This document shows, in pieces, positions 45,762-57,927 of a stretch of 64,000 nt of DNA. Source of the DNA: Blumeriella jaapii (taxonomy: Eukaryota; Ascomycota; Leotiomycetes; Helotiales; Drepanopezizaceae); NCBI GenBank assembly GCA_009599575.1, contig VWND01000069.1, forward strand, positions 682,001 to 746,000. Reading direction: 5' to 3'. Under the pieces are notes generated by a model that did not search any database, had not been told where the DNA came from, and saw only the letters and a program-made list of their open reading frames with translations. The stretch's first letter is position 1, and each line of letters starts with the position of its first letter. The position numbers were made by a program, and so were the translations under genes.

Positions 45762-47252
45762 ATGGCCCCCCCGTGCAATATCCACAACAGACCCCGACAT
45801 CGAACCAGCCAGATCCGCAGCCCAGCCGACACCCACACCAGCTCCACGATCCTCCTCGCCCTCCTCCTCGTAGCTAGCGTCGCCATCCTCTTTACCCTTC
45901 TCCTCATCTGGGTCCTGCACTCGCGCAGCCGCAGCAGCAGCAGCAGCAACAGAAGCCGAGTGCACGCATTCCCCCTCCCGGACGCGAGCTCCAGCTTCCC
46001 GTGGTGCCCGCCCGGCCCCGGGCCTCTGGCATCTTCCTTTTTCTGGCCCAGCTCAGATCCAAGTCCCAGTCCGGATCCGAGCCGCGACCCAAGCGGAGGC
46101 TCCGGCCGCGATCCGAGGGACCTCCCGGGACGAGACACGAGCTCCAATCCAAGCCCGGCGCCAAGTCGAGGCTCAACTCCAGGGCCACGTTCCAGTCCCC
46201 CAGATCCAAGCTCAAGCCCGCCCATCATCGTCATCATCAAAGACGATGCCGACCCGCGGCCGTCCTCCCCCCCGCGCGCACCCCCTCCTCTCATGTCCCT
46301 GCGGCGAGATCTCCCCTCGCACCCCGGAGCGCAGCTAGGCATGGAGAAGAGCGCAGAGAGGGAGTCGGAGAGGCGGCGACGCGCCAGCGAGAGAGAGACG
46401 TCGCGCTTCCGCCCCTGCGCCGCCGCTACGCCGGGGAGAGCACGCGGCGGCCGAGAGCGTGGCATGCAGACGCAGATGCAGGGGAAGGGCTGGTGGCAGA
46501 GGGGCAGAGGGCGGTATGTCTGGGGGAGAGGAGTGTTTGCGCCGAGAATCGAGGAGAGCACAGGGAGGCCCAGGCAGTCGACAACACGGGACCCGGAGCA
46601 CAGGATCAGGAGCCAGTTCGAGGACGGGAAAGGGGAGAGGGACGAGAAAAGGATTCGATGTCGGCATCAGCACCAGTACCAGTACCAGCGAGCGAGATGG
46701 GGTGGGGAGTGGGGACGACAGCAGCAGCAGCAGCGCAAATGTGCAAGTTGTCGCTCCTCCCTGTCCCTGTCGCGATCGTGGGACCCAAGAAGAGGGAGGG
46801 AACCGGAGCCGGAAGGGTGGGAGGGCCTGACCTTTGAGACTGCTATGAAGGAGGGGGAGGAGGAGGGGGAGGAGGAAGAGGAGGGGGAAGAGGGGTGGTG
46901 GTGGTGGTGGTGGCCTCCTGAGTGCTCACCTGCTAACGCCGGCGCTGCTTGGTGGAAGGGGCGGGTAGCTTGGTTTGGAGGAGGAGGCGTGCTGCCTTTG
47001 CCAATGCCCCAGCCTGTGCTTTCTGGAGGAGCCAGTGGTGGTGGTGGTGGCTGGCGGGAAGATGGACGCCGAAACGGACACGAAGATGGATATGGATCTT
47101 CTCGTCGCGGGAGAGATTACGGCCGTGGCGGCGAGGCTTTCGATCGCAGACTACGACAGCCAAGCGGGAGGGTCCTAGGTGCGCGAGGACGAGAAGAGAA
47201 GAAAGGGGGAAGATGGTGGAGGCGGATCTGTGGGGATCGGCCGCCGCTTTGA
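45762..47252 (+). CDS. Low-complexity single-pass membrane protein (hypothetical)
   Basis: An uninterrupted frame of 496 codons from the ATG at 45762; the frame is open further upstream, but that part is repeat-derived. Residues 29-50 (ILLALLLVASVAILFTLLLIWV) form a strong membrane segment, followed by a positive, serine-rich stop-transfer. The remainder is a Pro/Ser/Asp-rich stretch, then Arg/Glu/Gly-rich low complexity, with a run of six Trp encoded by TGG repeats (about 46896-46913) and an acidic run encoded by GAG repeats. No family is recognised. An overlapping minus-strand frame of 321 codons also exists. The clean length and the well-placed membrane helix argue for a gene; the microsatellite content argues for fast change or chance. 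The frame might hide introns. Confidence 0.45.
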   Translation: MAPPCNIHNRPRHRTSQIRSPADTHTSSTILLALLLVASVAILFTLLLIWVLHSRSRSSSSSNRSRVHAFPLPDASSSFPWCPPGPGPLASSFFWPSSDPSPSPDPSRDPSGGSGRDPRDLPGRDTSSNPSPAPSRGSTPGPRSSPPDPSSSPPIIVIIKDDADPRPSSPPRAPPPLMSLRRDLPSHPGAQLGMEKSAERESERRRRASERETSRFRPCAAATPGRARGGRERGMQTQMQGKGWWQRGRGRYVWGRGVFAPRIEESTGRPRQSTTRDPEHRIRSQFEDGKGERDEKRIRCRHQHQYQYQRARWGGEWGRQQQQQRKCASCRSSLSLSRSWDPRRGREPEPEGWEGLTFETAMKEGEEEGEEEEEGEEGWWWWWWPPECSPANAGAAWWKGRVAWFGGGGVLPLPMPQPVLSGGASGGGGGWREDGRRNGHEDGYGSSRRGRDYGRGGEAFDRRLRQPSGRVLGARGREEKKGGRWWRRICGDRPPL

Positions 47253-49405
47253 GGACTGCTATGTAAAGTGAGTGTGAGCAAGGTTTTGTGGCATTGTGTG
47301 AAAGGAAGAGAGGGAAGATGGTTTTCTCTCTTTGTGTGAGACTCGGTTGGGTGTATGTAGAAGGTACCTCTACCTGTCTCGTACTGTAGGTAGTGTAGAT
47401 GTAAACATCCAGTGCAACATGGTGGCGCGAAATGCCCTGACTAATGCCGAGAAAGCTGTTTCCTGCCCGCTCGTCGCACACCGTTTCAGTAATCTTTGTC
47501 GCCGATTCCAGCTCTTAGCAAGGCTCGCAAAGGTTTGGGTTCTGGAACTCGTTGGATTGAACAAAGGAGAGCGACTTCTGGCTGTACAAAAACGTGTATC
47601 TACCATGTATGCGAGATCCCACACGTGAGATCCACGCTTGCGATAGCGAGGTCCAGCCGTAAATAGTACAGTCAGTGAAAGAGGCAAGAGCAAACTCGAG
47701 GCCGTTTTTAAAAAGCACAAGGTAGCAAAAGAGCCCGGCGAAAGTAGATAGATGTGATCTTTTCAGCACGTCCCTTGTTGATATGCCTCGCTTAGTTGGG
47801 GCCCCGCCGGGTAAACAATCAATTTGCAACAAAACAAACCAGATCCCTCACATATTGAATTTTGAAATGCAAAAAAATGCAAAAATAGTAAAGCTTCCAG
47901 AATTTGTACCGGTCATTTGTAGCATCCGATGAACTCTCTCCGCTTCCTACTGCAATATATTTACTGACGGCGACTTTGACCGTGCAAGAATCTGCAGAGT
48001 CTGAACAACCACTTCGAGTAAATTAAAAGCGACATCAGCTGCAACTTTCTAGCATGAATCAATGGACAATTTGAAAAAACAAAACAGGAAATATAACAGT
48101 TTATCTATGCTATAGACCAAAGAAATGATATTCCGTGCCGGAAAAACCGAATCGAAAAAGTAACGCTTTTCTCTTTTACACCCACCTCCCCTACTCGGCC
48201 GACTTCGGCTGCGAACGGCATCGCGATGTGACATCGGAATGAAATACTCTTCTTTATTTTTGATAAAACAATTTATTTCTTTCTACGGGAGCGAGGCTCA
48301 CTTTCTACCTTGGGTAGTCGAATTTGAAATCTTGTTACTGCTTTTCTTAGTTGTATTTGCGTTTTACGCGGGCCTCTACTGGCCATATCCACCTAGCGTT
48401 ACGACGCGATCAAGTGACCATATTTTCGATCAATGCCAAATGCATACTTTTCTTCTAATTTTACGCTTTGAATTTCATGCGAACGGTCTATCGCGAAGGG
48501 TGGCGAAGACTGCAATCGATAGTGGCGGTTGCTATCACTTGTATAATTGTCGTCGGGGTCATTTGAATGCAATTGCTAATCAGGCACGTGTCCGTACTCC
48601 TTGGGAGGTTCTAGGACGGCAGTCTGTAGACTGCAAACCATTAAATGTTGTTCAATACTACTACTGCTGCTACTGCTGCTACTGCTGCTACCACTACTAT
48701 CCCTAATCTTCAAATAAATCATAAAGCTATCAATCCTACTCGTCACTTAAGTAAACAACAACGATAAGACCTGACACAGATGTGCGACCGCTGAACTAAG
48801 TCACTTGAGGTAACTACCGTAGGTACTCTAATTCTCTTAATATTACGGTGCTGCAAAATATCATAACTCTTACATTATAGAACAGCGAACAGACTCCCAA
48901 TCTGTTCTTACATCTTTTGGGGTGACATCTAGTGATGGACGCTATTCATTCTACTAGTACTAGGTCGGGTTACCTACCTAGGTAGTCGTCAGTCACACTT
49001 AAGCTCAACGCAAAGGAATCGACAAAATCGGATTTTTGAAGATAGGTATTCAGCCTTAGACCATAAGCCAAAGCTCTCCCAAACACAAACATAAACTTCG
49101 AATCAACTTTTCAAAAGATTTAATGTACGCAAGATTGCGGCCACAGAACCTTGCTGACCGGCGCTGGTTGTGTTTTTATTCCTATCCTTCCATTGCTTAC
49201 ACCCCTCTCAACCTGGCTAAGTATGTCTTGACTTAGAAAACTCTTCGTATTTCACATATTGGCTCAAACTGATTTTTGTCCCTCTTCATGCCGTGTCTCT
49301 GCAAAGGAGTATGCATGTATGGAAGGAGGCGATTTTGTAAAGTAGCTTGCTTTGAAGTCTCGAGCGCTTGCGCAACGCCACGAAGTATGTAGAGAATAGA
49401 ACAGT

Positions 49406-49503
49406 GGTATCTGGCTCGGTGGCTAAGCAGCGGAACGCATAGATCAGTAGTGCTCTTCCTCCTCTGGCGACTTCAAGGGTTTTATTCCCAGGCAGCTTAC
49501 CCG
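49406..49503 (+). other. tRNA-like segment (possible SINE head or tRNA relic)
   Basis: CTGGCTCGGTGGCTAAGCAG resembles the A box of a long-variable-arm tRNA. About 50 bp downstream, AGGGTTTTATTCCCA resembles a B box with T in place of the invariant C. GGTA at 49406 and TACC at 49498 could pair as acceptor ends. No clean cloverleaf can be drawn, so a working tRNA is unlikely. Confidence 0.3.
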
Positions 49504-49632
49504 ATCGCGGTGGCAGCCGTTTAATGGTAGATTTTGGATCCCGCAGCGCTTGTTCTACAGCTTACCCGATCGCGGTGGCAGCCATCTCAATGGTAGATTT
49601 TGGATATCGCAGCGTTTGTTCTATAGCTTACC
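49494..49632 (+). repeat. 66-bp tandem duplication
   Basis: Two copies of 65-66 bp (49494-49558 and 49559-49624), each starting AGCTTACCCGATCGCGGTGG and containing TGGTAGATTTTGGAT and CGCAGCG-TTGTTCTA, plus the first 8 bp of a third. Differences are mostly transitions. Confidence 0.92.
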
Positions 49633-50226
49633 TTCTCACTTGTTAATGCAGCTTACCTCTCGGTTTATTCCGGCTCGAGGAGCAAACTTGAATTTAAATC
49701 GCATGTGAGCCAGCGGCTGCATCGGAATGAAATGGACAAGGTGATATGTATTTACAGCGTCTTTGTATTCTGAGAAATTGAAGAGGGAAAAAATAGTGAA
49801 TTCTAAGTCTTCCCCGAAGCATGCTATGGGAGAGTTCATATAACCATTTTCCTGCCCTTTTGCACTTCCTAAAAGTTTCTAGTACGGGTTCTATCTCAAA
49901 ACCAACTGAAGATGCTCATTTGTCCGCCTGCTCGAGTTTGATTCTCAGCCCCAATGGCAAGCTAATTTCTCAAAAAGTGAAGCACCATACCCCACGAGCC
50001 ACGTCACCGTGAGGCAGCAAGTCTAACAAAAATGTAAGAAGCGTGTTGGCAAAGGATCTGTAATGCCAGAGAAACTTACAGAATAAACAAAGCTCCCCTA
50101 AGCGAGCGAGCTTATCGTTCCCTCGATCCTAACTCACATCCGTTTCACAACGCAGCAAATGCACTGCCATCTAGATCCATCCATGACTGTCCTCCCGCCC
50201 GGTCTCCCCCTCGCACACATCACTTC

Positions 50227-50508
50227 TCATACATGCTCGTCGTCGTTATCATCGTCATCATCATCATCATCATCATCCCCATTCCCGCTCCTCATATCAT
50301 ACTTCTCCCACTCCTCCCCATCCCACCACCCCTCCTCACACCCCTCCGCAGACTCCCAGATGCGCGGATTGCAGAACGTGAACGACATCGTGGGGCGCAT
50401 ATGCGCGAGCGACCAGACCCCGATTCTGCGGGTGGCGATGGCGACCACAACAAGTAAAGCGAGACTGATCTGGCCCATTGCCGCCATCGCTTCCATCGTT
50501 GTCGTCAT
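50227..50508 (-). CDS. Small putative secreted/membrane protein (weak)
   Basis: On the minus strand, 93 codons start MTTTMEAMAAMGQISLALLVVVAIATRR, with a hydrophobic core that could be a signal anchor. A Trp/Glu-rich middle (ESAEGCEEGWWDGEEW) and an Asp run coded by a GAT microsatellite follow. A plus-strand ORF over the same DNA also has a hydrophobic stretch, so the strand is uncertain. No family is recognised. Confidence 0.28.
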   Translation of the reverse strand: MTTTMEAMAAMGQISLALLVVVAIATRRIGVWSLAHMRPTMSFTFCNPRIWESAEGCEEGWWDGEEWEKYDMRSGNGDDDDDDDDDDNDDEHV

Positions 50509-50901
50509 GATCGTGGTTCGTGATGGTCGATATTGCGTGAAGAAGGTTGAACAAAACGATCCGCGGCGGTTGAATGACGAAGGAATAAACAAGCCAGCAG
50601 CAAGTAAATAAATAAAGAAGAGGTATCTCCCAAGTTAAACAGGAAGAAGGTTATGTTGAGAAAGCAGCAACAGCGAGGTACGGCTGGGCTGGTACTGTAG
50701 GTAGGTAGGAACGTGAACGTACCAGGATACAGGGATCATCCATCTATTCCGTGAGGCGCGTGAGTGACAACAATCCTATATCAGAGTCAGACTATGGTTG
50801 ACGCGTTTTCAGCGCGAGTTAGCTAGCTGGGTGCCAAAATTGCATCGATTTGTTTAGGCTTTCCTTTCGTTTCAGTAGGGGTATTCGTTGCTGCGCACGC
50901 C

Positions 50902-51009
50902 TCACGATTCGCCACAGGCCACTTGGATAGCACAGTTGAACACTGCAACTCCGACAACCACGAGCGCAACGACGCCAAGAAGGATAAGGGGGTTGCGCGT
51001 CGAAGTCAT
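50902..51009 (-). CDS. 35-residue single-pass membrane peptide (weak)
   Basis: A short ORF, MTSTRNPLILLGVVALVVVG then VAVFNCAIQVACGES. It has a short basic start and one long hydrophobic helix, a layout seen in small membrane proteins. It lies just downstream of the GT90 pseudogene on the same strand and might be part of that locus. Coding status rests on composition only. Confidence 0.25.
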   Translation of the reverse strand: MTSTRNPLILLGVVALVVVGVAVFNCAIQVACGES

Positions 51010-51099
51010 CCGTCTCGCTCGCGTCTCCCCCGTAACCGATTTTCATGACGATTGTTGACGACGACCCTGGCAATATCGAGAAGGAGCCGCAACGTGGAG

Positions 51100-52557
51100 A
51101 TCTGGAAACCAAATCGTTAGAGTGAACTGCCTTGGCGGCTTGGCGGGCGATCCTTCACGAACTTACTTCCATCTCCTCGCGCCTCTGGCGTTGAAGTGAT
51201 CGAACGTATGGCATGTGCTTCTCTGGTCTGGACGTTCGCTAAAATATCCGAACTCCTTTGTTCGCCTGAACCGTGGCGTTGGCCAGTAAGACAAGCCGGG
51301 ATCTGTGCATCTTCTCCCAGTTGTCGATTGTGTAGGCACCGCCAGAAGTCACGCCTCTCTAGATAAGATCATCTTTTTTATCGTCCCAATTAACATCGTG
51401 CGTGCTATCGTATACATAGCGCTCGTCTGACGTGGCGCACATGTTGGCTGGGAACAAAACATCGCTATTGACATTGGCTTTGCATTCGCCAAATACTGGA
51501 AGGAGCTGCGTGCTAGCCGAAATCGAGCTTGGAGAAAACCACAGGCCATGTATGTCCTGCATATCGGGACCGGCGGTACAAGATCCGAGGAGCGGTTGAA
51601 GTTGGTAACGAATCCGAAAGTGTCTCTGTACAAAACACCCGAGTCTTGCGAACCCAAGCTCGGGTTTCTGGCTCGAGAGAGCGGTGGACATGCCTCTCTC
51701 GCAACATCAATGTAGGGTTTACGTGGCGCCACGAAAAACGTTGGGTCAACTGTCTCGGGCAGAGAAAATCCGTCATCGTAGAGCCGTGTGATGCCCTGAG
51801 AGAACTGCGGTAGAGGATCCGGATGGGCCTGGCGATCTGTAGCTTCGATTGACAAAAGTTCCTGCACATAATGCCGTGGAATGACAACTCGCGGCTGACC
51901 TGGGACGATCATGGCAATGTCCAAGTCTGGCAGGTACTTGACAAATGGCCGTATACTGTTGTCGAAAGCCTCCATACGCTAGTTGGCATGCGTCAAATAT
52001 TGTGACAGCCCTGTCTCGAATGTGCAATCCCAAAATTCCGTTGTCGGGATCTCTATGCATGTTTGCAGCTATAGTTCGAATATTAGCAGGCTCAATACCC
52101 CAAATTGGTCGGAGATCGTGAGTAATTTGGTCGTCGATAATGTACACATCTCGCTCGCGTGCATGTTTGTACCACTGCTGAAACCCTGAAAGTAGACGTC
52201 TTCAATACCTCGTTCGGTATTTCGCTACTGCTTATCCGAAGCCCTTTGATCTTTCATTCTCGTAGGCCTTCCAAGCGGTGTCTGCTGCTGTCATGTGATC
52301 TGCGATGGGATGGCCATCAGACTCTTCATATGGCTCCTAGCCAGCTTTCTCGGAATTGTCAGCGGATTTCTACAAATGAAGAAATACAAGAGGGCGTTGG
52401 CACGTATTGGGTGAGAACTGTCCAAAGCCTGTTCGGGGAGCGGAAGCACCACTTTTTGGAATCCTGAGAAGTTGGAACTTGAAAGAAAGAAAGGTTTAGA
52501 CCAGAGTATGATCGAGCCGAGAGCGAGAATTATCAAGAGCATTGGCCGCTTGTCCAC
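51100..52557 (-). pseudogene. Decayed GT90 (CAP10-like) glycosyltransferase
   Basis: Pieces of a family-90 glycosyltransferase appear in order on the minus strand but in shifting frames. They are an N-terminal anchor (MDKRPMLLIILALGSIILW), then ADHMTAADTAWKAYENERSK, WYKHARERDVYIIDD, LRPIWGIEPANIRTIAANMHRDPDN, MEAFDNSIRPFVKYLPDLDIAM, IHGLWFSPSSIS, PVFGECKANVNSDVLFPANM and RGVTSGGAYTIDNWEKMHR. Several stops replace conserved residues through single changes. A TAG stands where NWRMEAFD expects Trp, another where DLIWRGVTSGG expects Trp, and a TGA where Gly is expected. At least one frameshift occurs before MEAFD, and the C-terminal third is not found. Intact relatives are Golgi-type xylosyl- or other sugar transferases. 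Non-function is well supported. Confidence 0.85.
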
Positions 52558-52995
52558 GTTGGAGGTACAGTAAGTATCACTGAAGATCGCGAAGCTCGTG
52601 TTCCTCGATGTTTTGGCGAGAGCGTTTCCTACCTGGCGAGATCACGTCCGAGGTACAGAACTTGGTGACAGCTCTAAAGCGGAGTTGATATTGAAGTTCC
52701 GTTCACCCACATCTTGACCCCTCAGCGCGAAATGCGATGTACTGTAGATAGAGGGAACGAGTTGCAGTTGCGATTTGGTACGCATCAAAAAGCTTAGCAG
52801 CCTCGCAGCCTCGCAGCCTCGCCGATTTTCCAAACACAGCACGTGTCGCGTTAGCCAATCATAATTGCGTCACAAAGCGGCAGGGGTTTCTGTGAAAGCG
52901 GCGCCCAAAACTTTTTGGACGAGGAGGACGACGAGGACGAGCTGCAGTACAGAAGGCATTCATCTCCAGCGTCAACACCACCGCCCGCCACAGCA
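52558..52995. other. Divergent spacer, promoter of uL15m gene
   Basis: Contains an AGCCTCGC triplication (about 52798-52823), otherwise plain sequence. An open frame continues upstream of the uL15m ATG but lacks a conserved start. Confidence 0.5.
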
Positions 52996-53946
52996 ATGTC
53001 TCCACGATTACCAGCGCTGTCGGCCTACTTCCGGGCGGTGCCTACCTCGCCGCGGCCGATATCCGCTTTCCTCGTGCCATTCCTGCAAGCCCGCAATGCC
53101 TCGATTCTCGGCAGACTCTCCGACAATCCAGGAGCATATAATAAGCGCATCCGACGCGGACGTGGTCCATCGTCGGGGAAAGGAAAGACTTCTGGACGAG
53201 GTCATAAGGGCCAGAAGGCGCATGGGAAGGTGCCGGCGCGGTTCCAGGGTGGCCAGACACCGCAGGAGATTGTTCACGGCGTGAGGGGATTCGAGAATCG
53301 GTCTGTGTTGCCACGGTCGACAGAGACGATGGACCCGAGCTGATTTAGATGCAGATTTTCTGTTGAGATGTCCCCGATCAACCTGGATAAGATCCAAGAC
53401 TGGATTAACCAAGGACGACTGGATCCTTCGCAACCCATTACGCTAAAGGAACTGGTCGAATCGCGATGTCTGCATGGAATTAAGGATGGGGTCAAGCTGC
53501 TGGCCAGGGGAAAGGAGGAGCTCAAGACCCCAATCAACATTTTGGTTTCGAGAGCATCCGCTGAGGCCATCGCGGCAGTCGAGGCAACCGGGGGCAAGGT
53601 CACGACACGGTACTATACGAAGGCCTCCATCAAGAGGATTCTCAAGGGCGAGTCCGAATCCAGTTTCACGCCCCTTGCCATAACAGGTCCGGGTGTGGAG
53701 GGCGAGTCTCCGATCATGGCTGCAGTGGCGCAGTCGTCGTCTGGCTTCAAATATCGTCTGCCTGATCCAACGAGTCGTAAGGATCTGGAATACTACCGAG
53801 ATCACGAGAAGAGGGGATACTTGAGCCACATGGTAGAAGAAGGACACGGCCCCAGTTTGTTCTTTAAGACGCCTGGGATGGGGAAGAAGAGGAAAGCCAA
53901 GAAGGCTGGGAAGACATCAGCTGCAACCGAGAACAAGCTCTGGTAG
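52996..53946 (+). CDS. mrpl10: Mitochondrial large-subunit ribosomal protein uL15m
   Basis: Component of the mitochondrial large ribosomal subunit (MRPL10 in budding yeast). Two exons (52996-53300 and 53355-53946) join at CG|A to give 298 residues. The N-terminus is basic, a mitochondrial targeting sequence. The uL15 signature follows: [25 protein letters not shown] and [17 protein letters not shown]. The second exon adds the conserved [37 protein letters not shown] and a [15 protein letters not shown] core. The tail is Lys-rich. The donor is GTCTGT, weaker than the consensus. The start at 52996 is chosen because it begins the targeting sequence. Confidence 0.95.
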
Positions 53947-54750
53947 TAGGTATGCAGCTTTGTGTATGATGTAACAACATGGATTCACCTCGAACAATGG
54001 CCGGATCTCGTGCAGGGAACGCTCGTCGCGAACTTCCTTATGCTATGCTTGCTAGCTGTAGGCCAAACAGATGTGACATCGGCAGACAATCTGGTTCTAA
54101 TGCTGGCTGCGTGAAGCTGATATTTTTTATCAAAGCGAGCCAATATCAACTGGGGCGATCCAGCTCGGCAATTTCACAACTTAAACCAAATTTAAGCCAA
54201 AAAAATCCACCATCTGTTATACAACGACAGAAGTACCAATCTATGAATTTGGCCTCGTGATACAGAAGAAGGAATAGGCCGCAAACCCCAACTTTTTTGA
54301 CTGCATATAACCTGTAAGATGCTGAGTGAAATTGCTAAATTCGAGATGTTTTTCCGACTTGTTAAGCTTAATGATTTTCTTAAGTAGCTTTTCTGAACTT
54401 ACTATGGCTCTGTATAAATTAGGAGTGTAGATCTGCCGAGTATCTTAGATCCTGTGTTTCAATGCTATGCTGTGATTTCAATTGTTTCTTATGACTACCT
54501 ATACAAGCAAGAATTTTCAGTCGTTAAGAGATGTAAGTTGATTGAGAAATTCCTGCAGTCAATGGAGTAAGCTCGAAGAAGAAATATTTATGCAAGCATA
54601 TAACAACGCCAAGACAAGGCTGAACAAAAGCAATTCACCGACCCGATCAAATATTCGTTGTCTGCTCTCTACCTGAGATTAAGTCACCGACTCTCCAATT
54701 GTACCCAAAGACTCAATTGGCTTCCAATCGACTTTAAATCCGCTTCCAAA
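53947..54750. other. AT-rich intergenic, promoter of the Sec14 gene
   Basis: No gene; an 93-codon ORF at 53979-54260 lacks any domain. An in-frame ATG at 54658 lies upstream of the chosen start of the next gene, in sequence of non-coding character. Confidence 0.5.
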
Positions 54751-55984
<1,234 letters not shown>

Positions 55985-56415
55985 GCTTTTATGGAACCGA
56001 ATCTCCAGGAAGTGTATGGGAAGAGATCGGAATTACATGTGTGGTGTGTTCAGAAAAGTTTTCTTTCGATACTGGCAGAGGCGTGTGTTGAGCGATTTTG
56101 GCCATGTATATCACACCGGATGGAGGATTAGAGATGAGGAAAAATTAGCGTAATGAACTTCAGTTACTTAGATAATGACAACTTCAACGTAAACAAGGGT
56201 AAAAGTTGCGCAAAATCTTACATCTCGAATTTCCTCGTCACTTGACACTTGACCCTCGGCCCTGACCCTCGTCACAGAAGCTCTCCAAGCTACAAAACCA
56301 GCCTCACCACAGCCAGCAACACCACCAATCCTCCATCCCCACAACGCATGCTCGCACACTCCTAGCCACTACCGGGTCCGATGCCACATATGACCCTCTC
56401 GCCCACCAAAGCAGC
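55985..56415. other. Intergenic
   Basis: 3' UTR of the Sec14-like gene and promoter of the TRAPP gene. A CACC/CCTC-rich stretch precedes the ATG. No other feature. Confidence 0.5.
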
Positions 56416-57214
56416 ATGGCATCCTCCCAACCCGTGAAGCCCCCGCTGGCATCCCCGAACGCGCAAGCACGCGGGCCTCAGTCAGGCCTCCGCTACCCGT
56501 CGAATGGCAAAACCATATACCACCGGCCGCTGAACCGCAGTCGCACGCAGGAGCTGAGCCAGGCGAGCTTCGCGTACCTGTTCGGGGAAATGGTGAGCTA
56601 TGCGCAGAAGCGCGTCACCGGCATCCAAGACCTGGAGAAAAGGTACGGACGGTCTTGGTCCTTCCCGCGACGCGACACGCAGAACGATGTATCTGCTGCG
56701 ACTATGGGCATTGGAGAATGGAGGGTGGATATTGCGCATCGTGGCTAATGTTGTGCTGCCATAGGTTGAACGTTCAAGGGCACCCCATAGGTCTGAAGCT
56801 CCTCGATCTTCTCCTCCACCGCGAACCCGCCCGTACCCAGATTCGACCGCTCAACATCATTGCCCTCCTGCAATTCATCACAACGGTGCTTTGGAACACC
56901 TCTTCTCGCGGCCGGCCGACGCCCTTGAGAAGTCCTCCAACCCCGAGACCCCCGAAGAGTACATGATCTCAGATAACGAGCCTGTTGTCAACCAGTATAT
57001 CAGCGTGCCAAAAGAAATGAACCAGCTGAACTGCGCGGCGTTCGTCGCGGGCATCGTGGAGGGGGTGTGCGATGGCGCCGGGTTCCCGGCGAGGGTCACG
57101 GCGCATAGCGTTGGGAAGGGCGAGGAGGGAGAGCTGTGGCCGGGCAAAACGGTCTTCTTGGTGAAGTTTCAGCCAGAGGTTGTGGAGCGAGAAGCGTATC
57201 TTGCGAAGAACTAG
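56416..57214 (+). CDS. trs31: TRAPP complex subunit Trs31 (TRAPPC5)
   Basis: Core subunit of the TRAPP complexes that activate the Rab GTPase Ypt1 at the ER-Golgi step. Exons are 56416-56642 and 56765-57214; the 122-bp intron splits an AGG codon. Conserved stretches: IYHRPLNRSRTQELSQASFAYLFGEMV, GHPIGLKLLDLL, REPARTQIRPLNIIALLQFI, then FSRPADALEK, YMISDNEPVVNQYISVPKEM, NCAAFVAGIVEGVCDGAGFPARVTAH and KTVFLVKF. At about 56893 (TGGAACACCTC) one base is missing for VLW-x-HLFSRPADALE. With it the protein is 225 residues. TRAPP core subunits are essential, so a real null allele is unlikely; assembly error is favoured. Confidence 0.92.
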
Positions 57215-57529
57215 AGCAGGTAGAAAGAGGCGGGTTGTGTGGGAGCAACAAGGTCATTTGGGCGGCGTTATGGGCATGTGTGGAGTCTAGGTTGACATCT
57301 GGGTTCAGAGGTCGTGAAAGAACAGAGCTTGGTACTGAAAAAGTCTGCTATTTTCAAGTCCTTCCTGATTCATGGAAGGGCTGCAGTCTCATTTCAACAC
57401 TATCTTACGCCTGACCTCCAATCCAGAATTTCAACAGGGTATCATCCGTATCCGTTCACCAATTGATCCAAACGCCACTCCCATAACCAGCACCCACACA
57501 GAAAACCCACACGCAAACCCCCAATCCAT
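57215..57529. other. Short spacer between convergent genes
   Basis: 3' ends of the flanking genes. A CA-rich patch at 57475-57535 is the only notable composition. Confidence 0.5.
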
Positions 57530-57927
57530 TCACCGAGGCAGACTCTTACTCCCCATCTTGAACGCCCCCCCATTCCCTTTTCCATTCCCACCAACAGGGC
57601 CGCCCTTCGCACCCGGCCCTTTGGTCATGAGCTCGCCCAAGCCGAGATCCTTCCAGGCGGCCTCCTTCGTCTTCTGCGTCGCGCGCTGGATGCCGAACGC
57701 CGCGTGCTGGTCTGGCACTACATCGTCCTCGTCCTCGGGGTTGATGGGCTGGTTGTGCGGCGGCACGTAGATCTCGTCGTCGGGGAGCTTGTCCTTGCAG
57801 AAGTCCTCGAACAGGTCGGCGTCGCGCGGCCGGTTGAAGTGGACGTAGGTATAGCTCGAATCTTTGGACTGGGCACAGGGTGTGAGAGATCGATAGCCGA
57901 GGGATGGGGTGAGATATTCTTACCATT
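57530..57927 (-). CDS. Small conserved-looking protein, first exon only the start codon
   Basis: A 113-residue protein. ATG (57927-57925) is followed directly by GTAAGA. After a 56-bp intron (57869-57924), exon 2 (57868-57530) reads SKDSSYTYVHFNRPRDADLF, then FEDFCKDKLPDDEIYVPPHNQP, then INPEDEDDVVPDQHAAFGIQ, RATQKTKEAAWKDLGLGEL and a Gly/Lys-rich basic tail. The mixture of well-ordered acidic and aromatic segments looks like a real conserved gene, but I do not recognise the family. It has no signal peptide or membrane segment. The acceptor CCCAG is good. A longer first exon with a start further upstream (in frame through SIVTFPKM) cannot be excluded. Confidence 0.6.

Larger units (their letters stand above)
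47253..50226. other. Gene-poor intergenic
   Basis: No supported gene. An ORF at 48239-48706 has hydrophobic runs but ends in a translated TGCTAC repeat (48657-48693). A tRNA-like segment and a 66-bp tandem duplication lie near 49.4-49.6 kb (listed separately). Confidence 0.5.

Noticed and set aside
45596..46561. 321-codon minus-strand ORF opposite the membrane protein
   Set aside because: No domain, and composition mirrors the opposite strand. Kept only as a doubt against the plus-strand call.
48239..48706. 155-codon ORF with hydrophobic segments
   Set aside because: The C-terminal part is a translated TGCTAC repeat and the rest has no coding signature.
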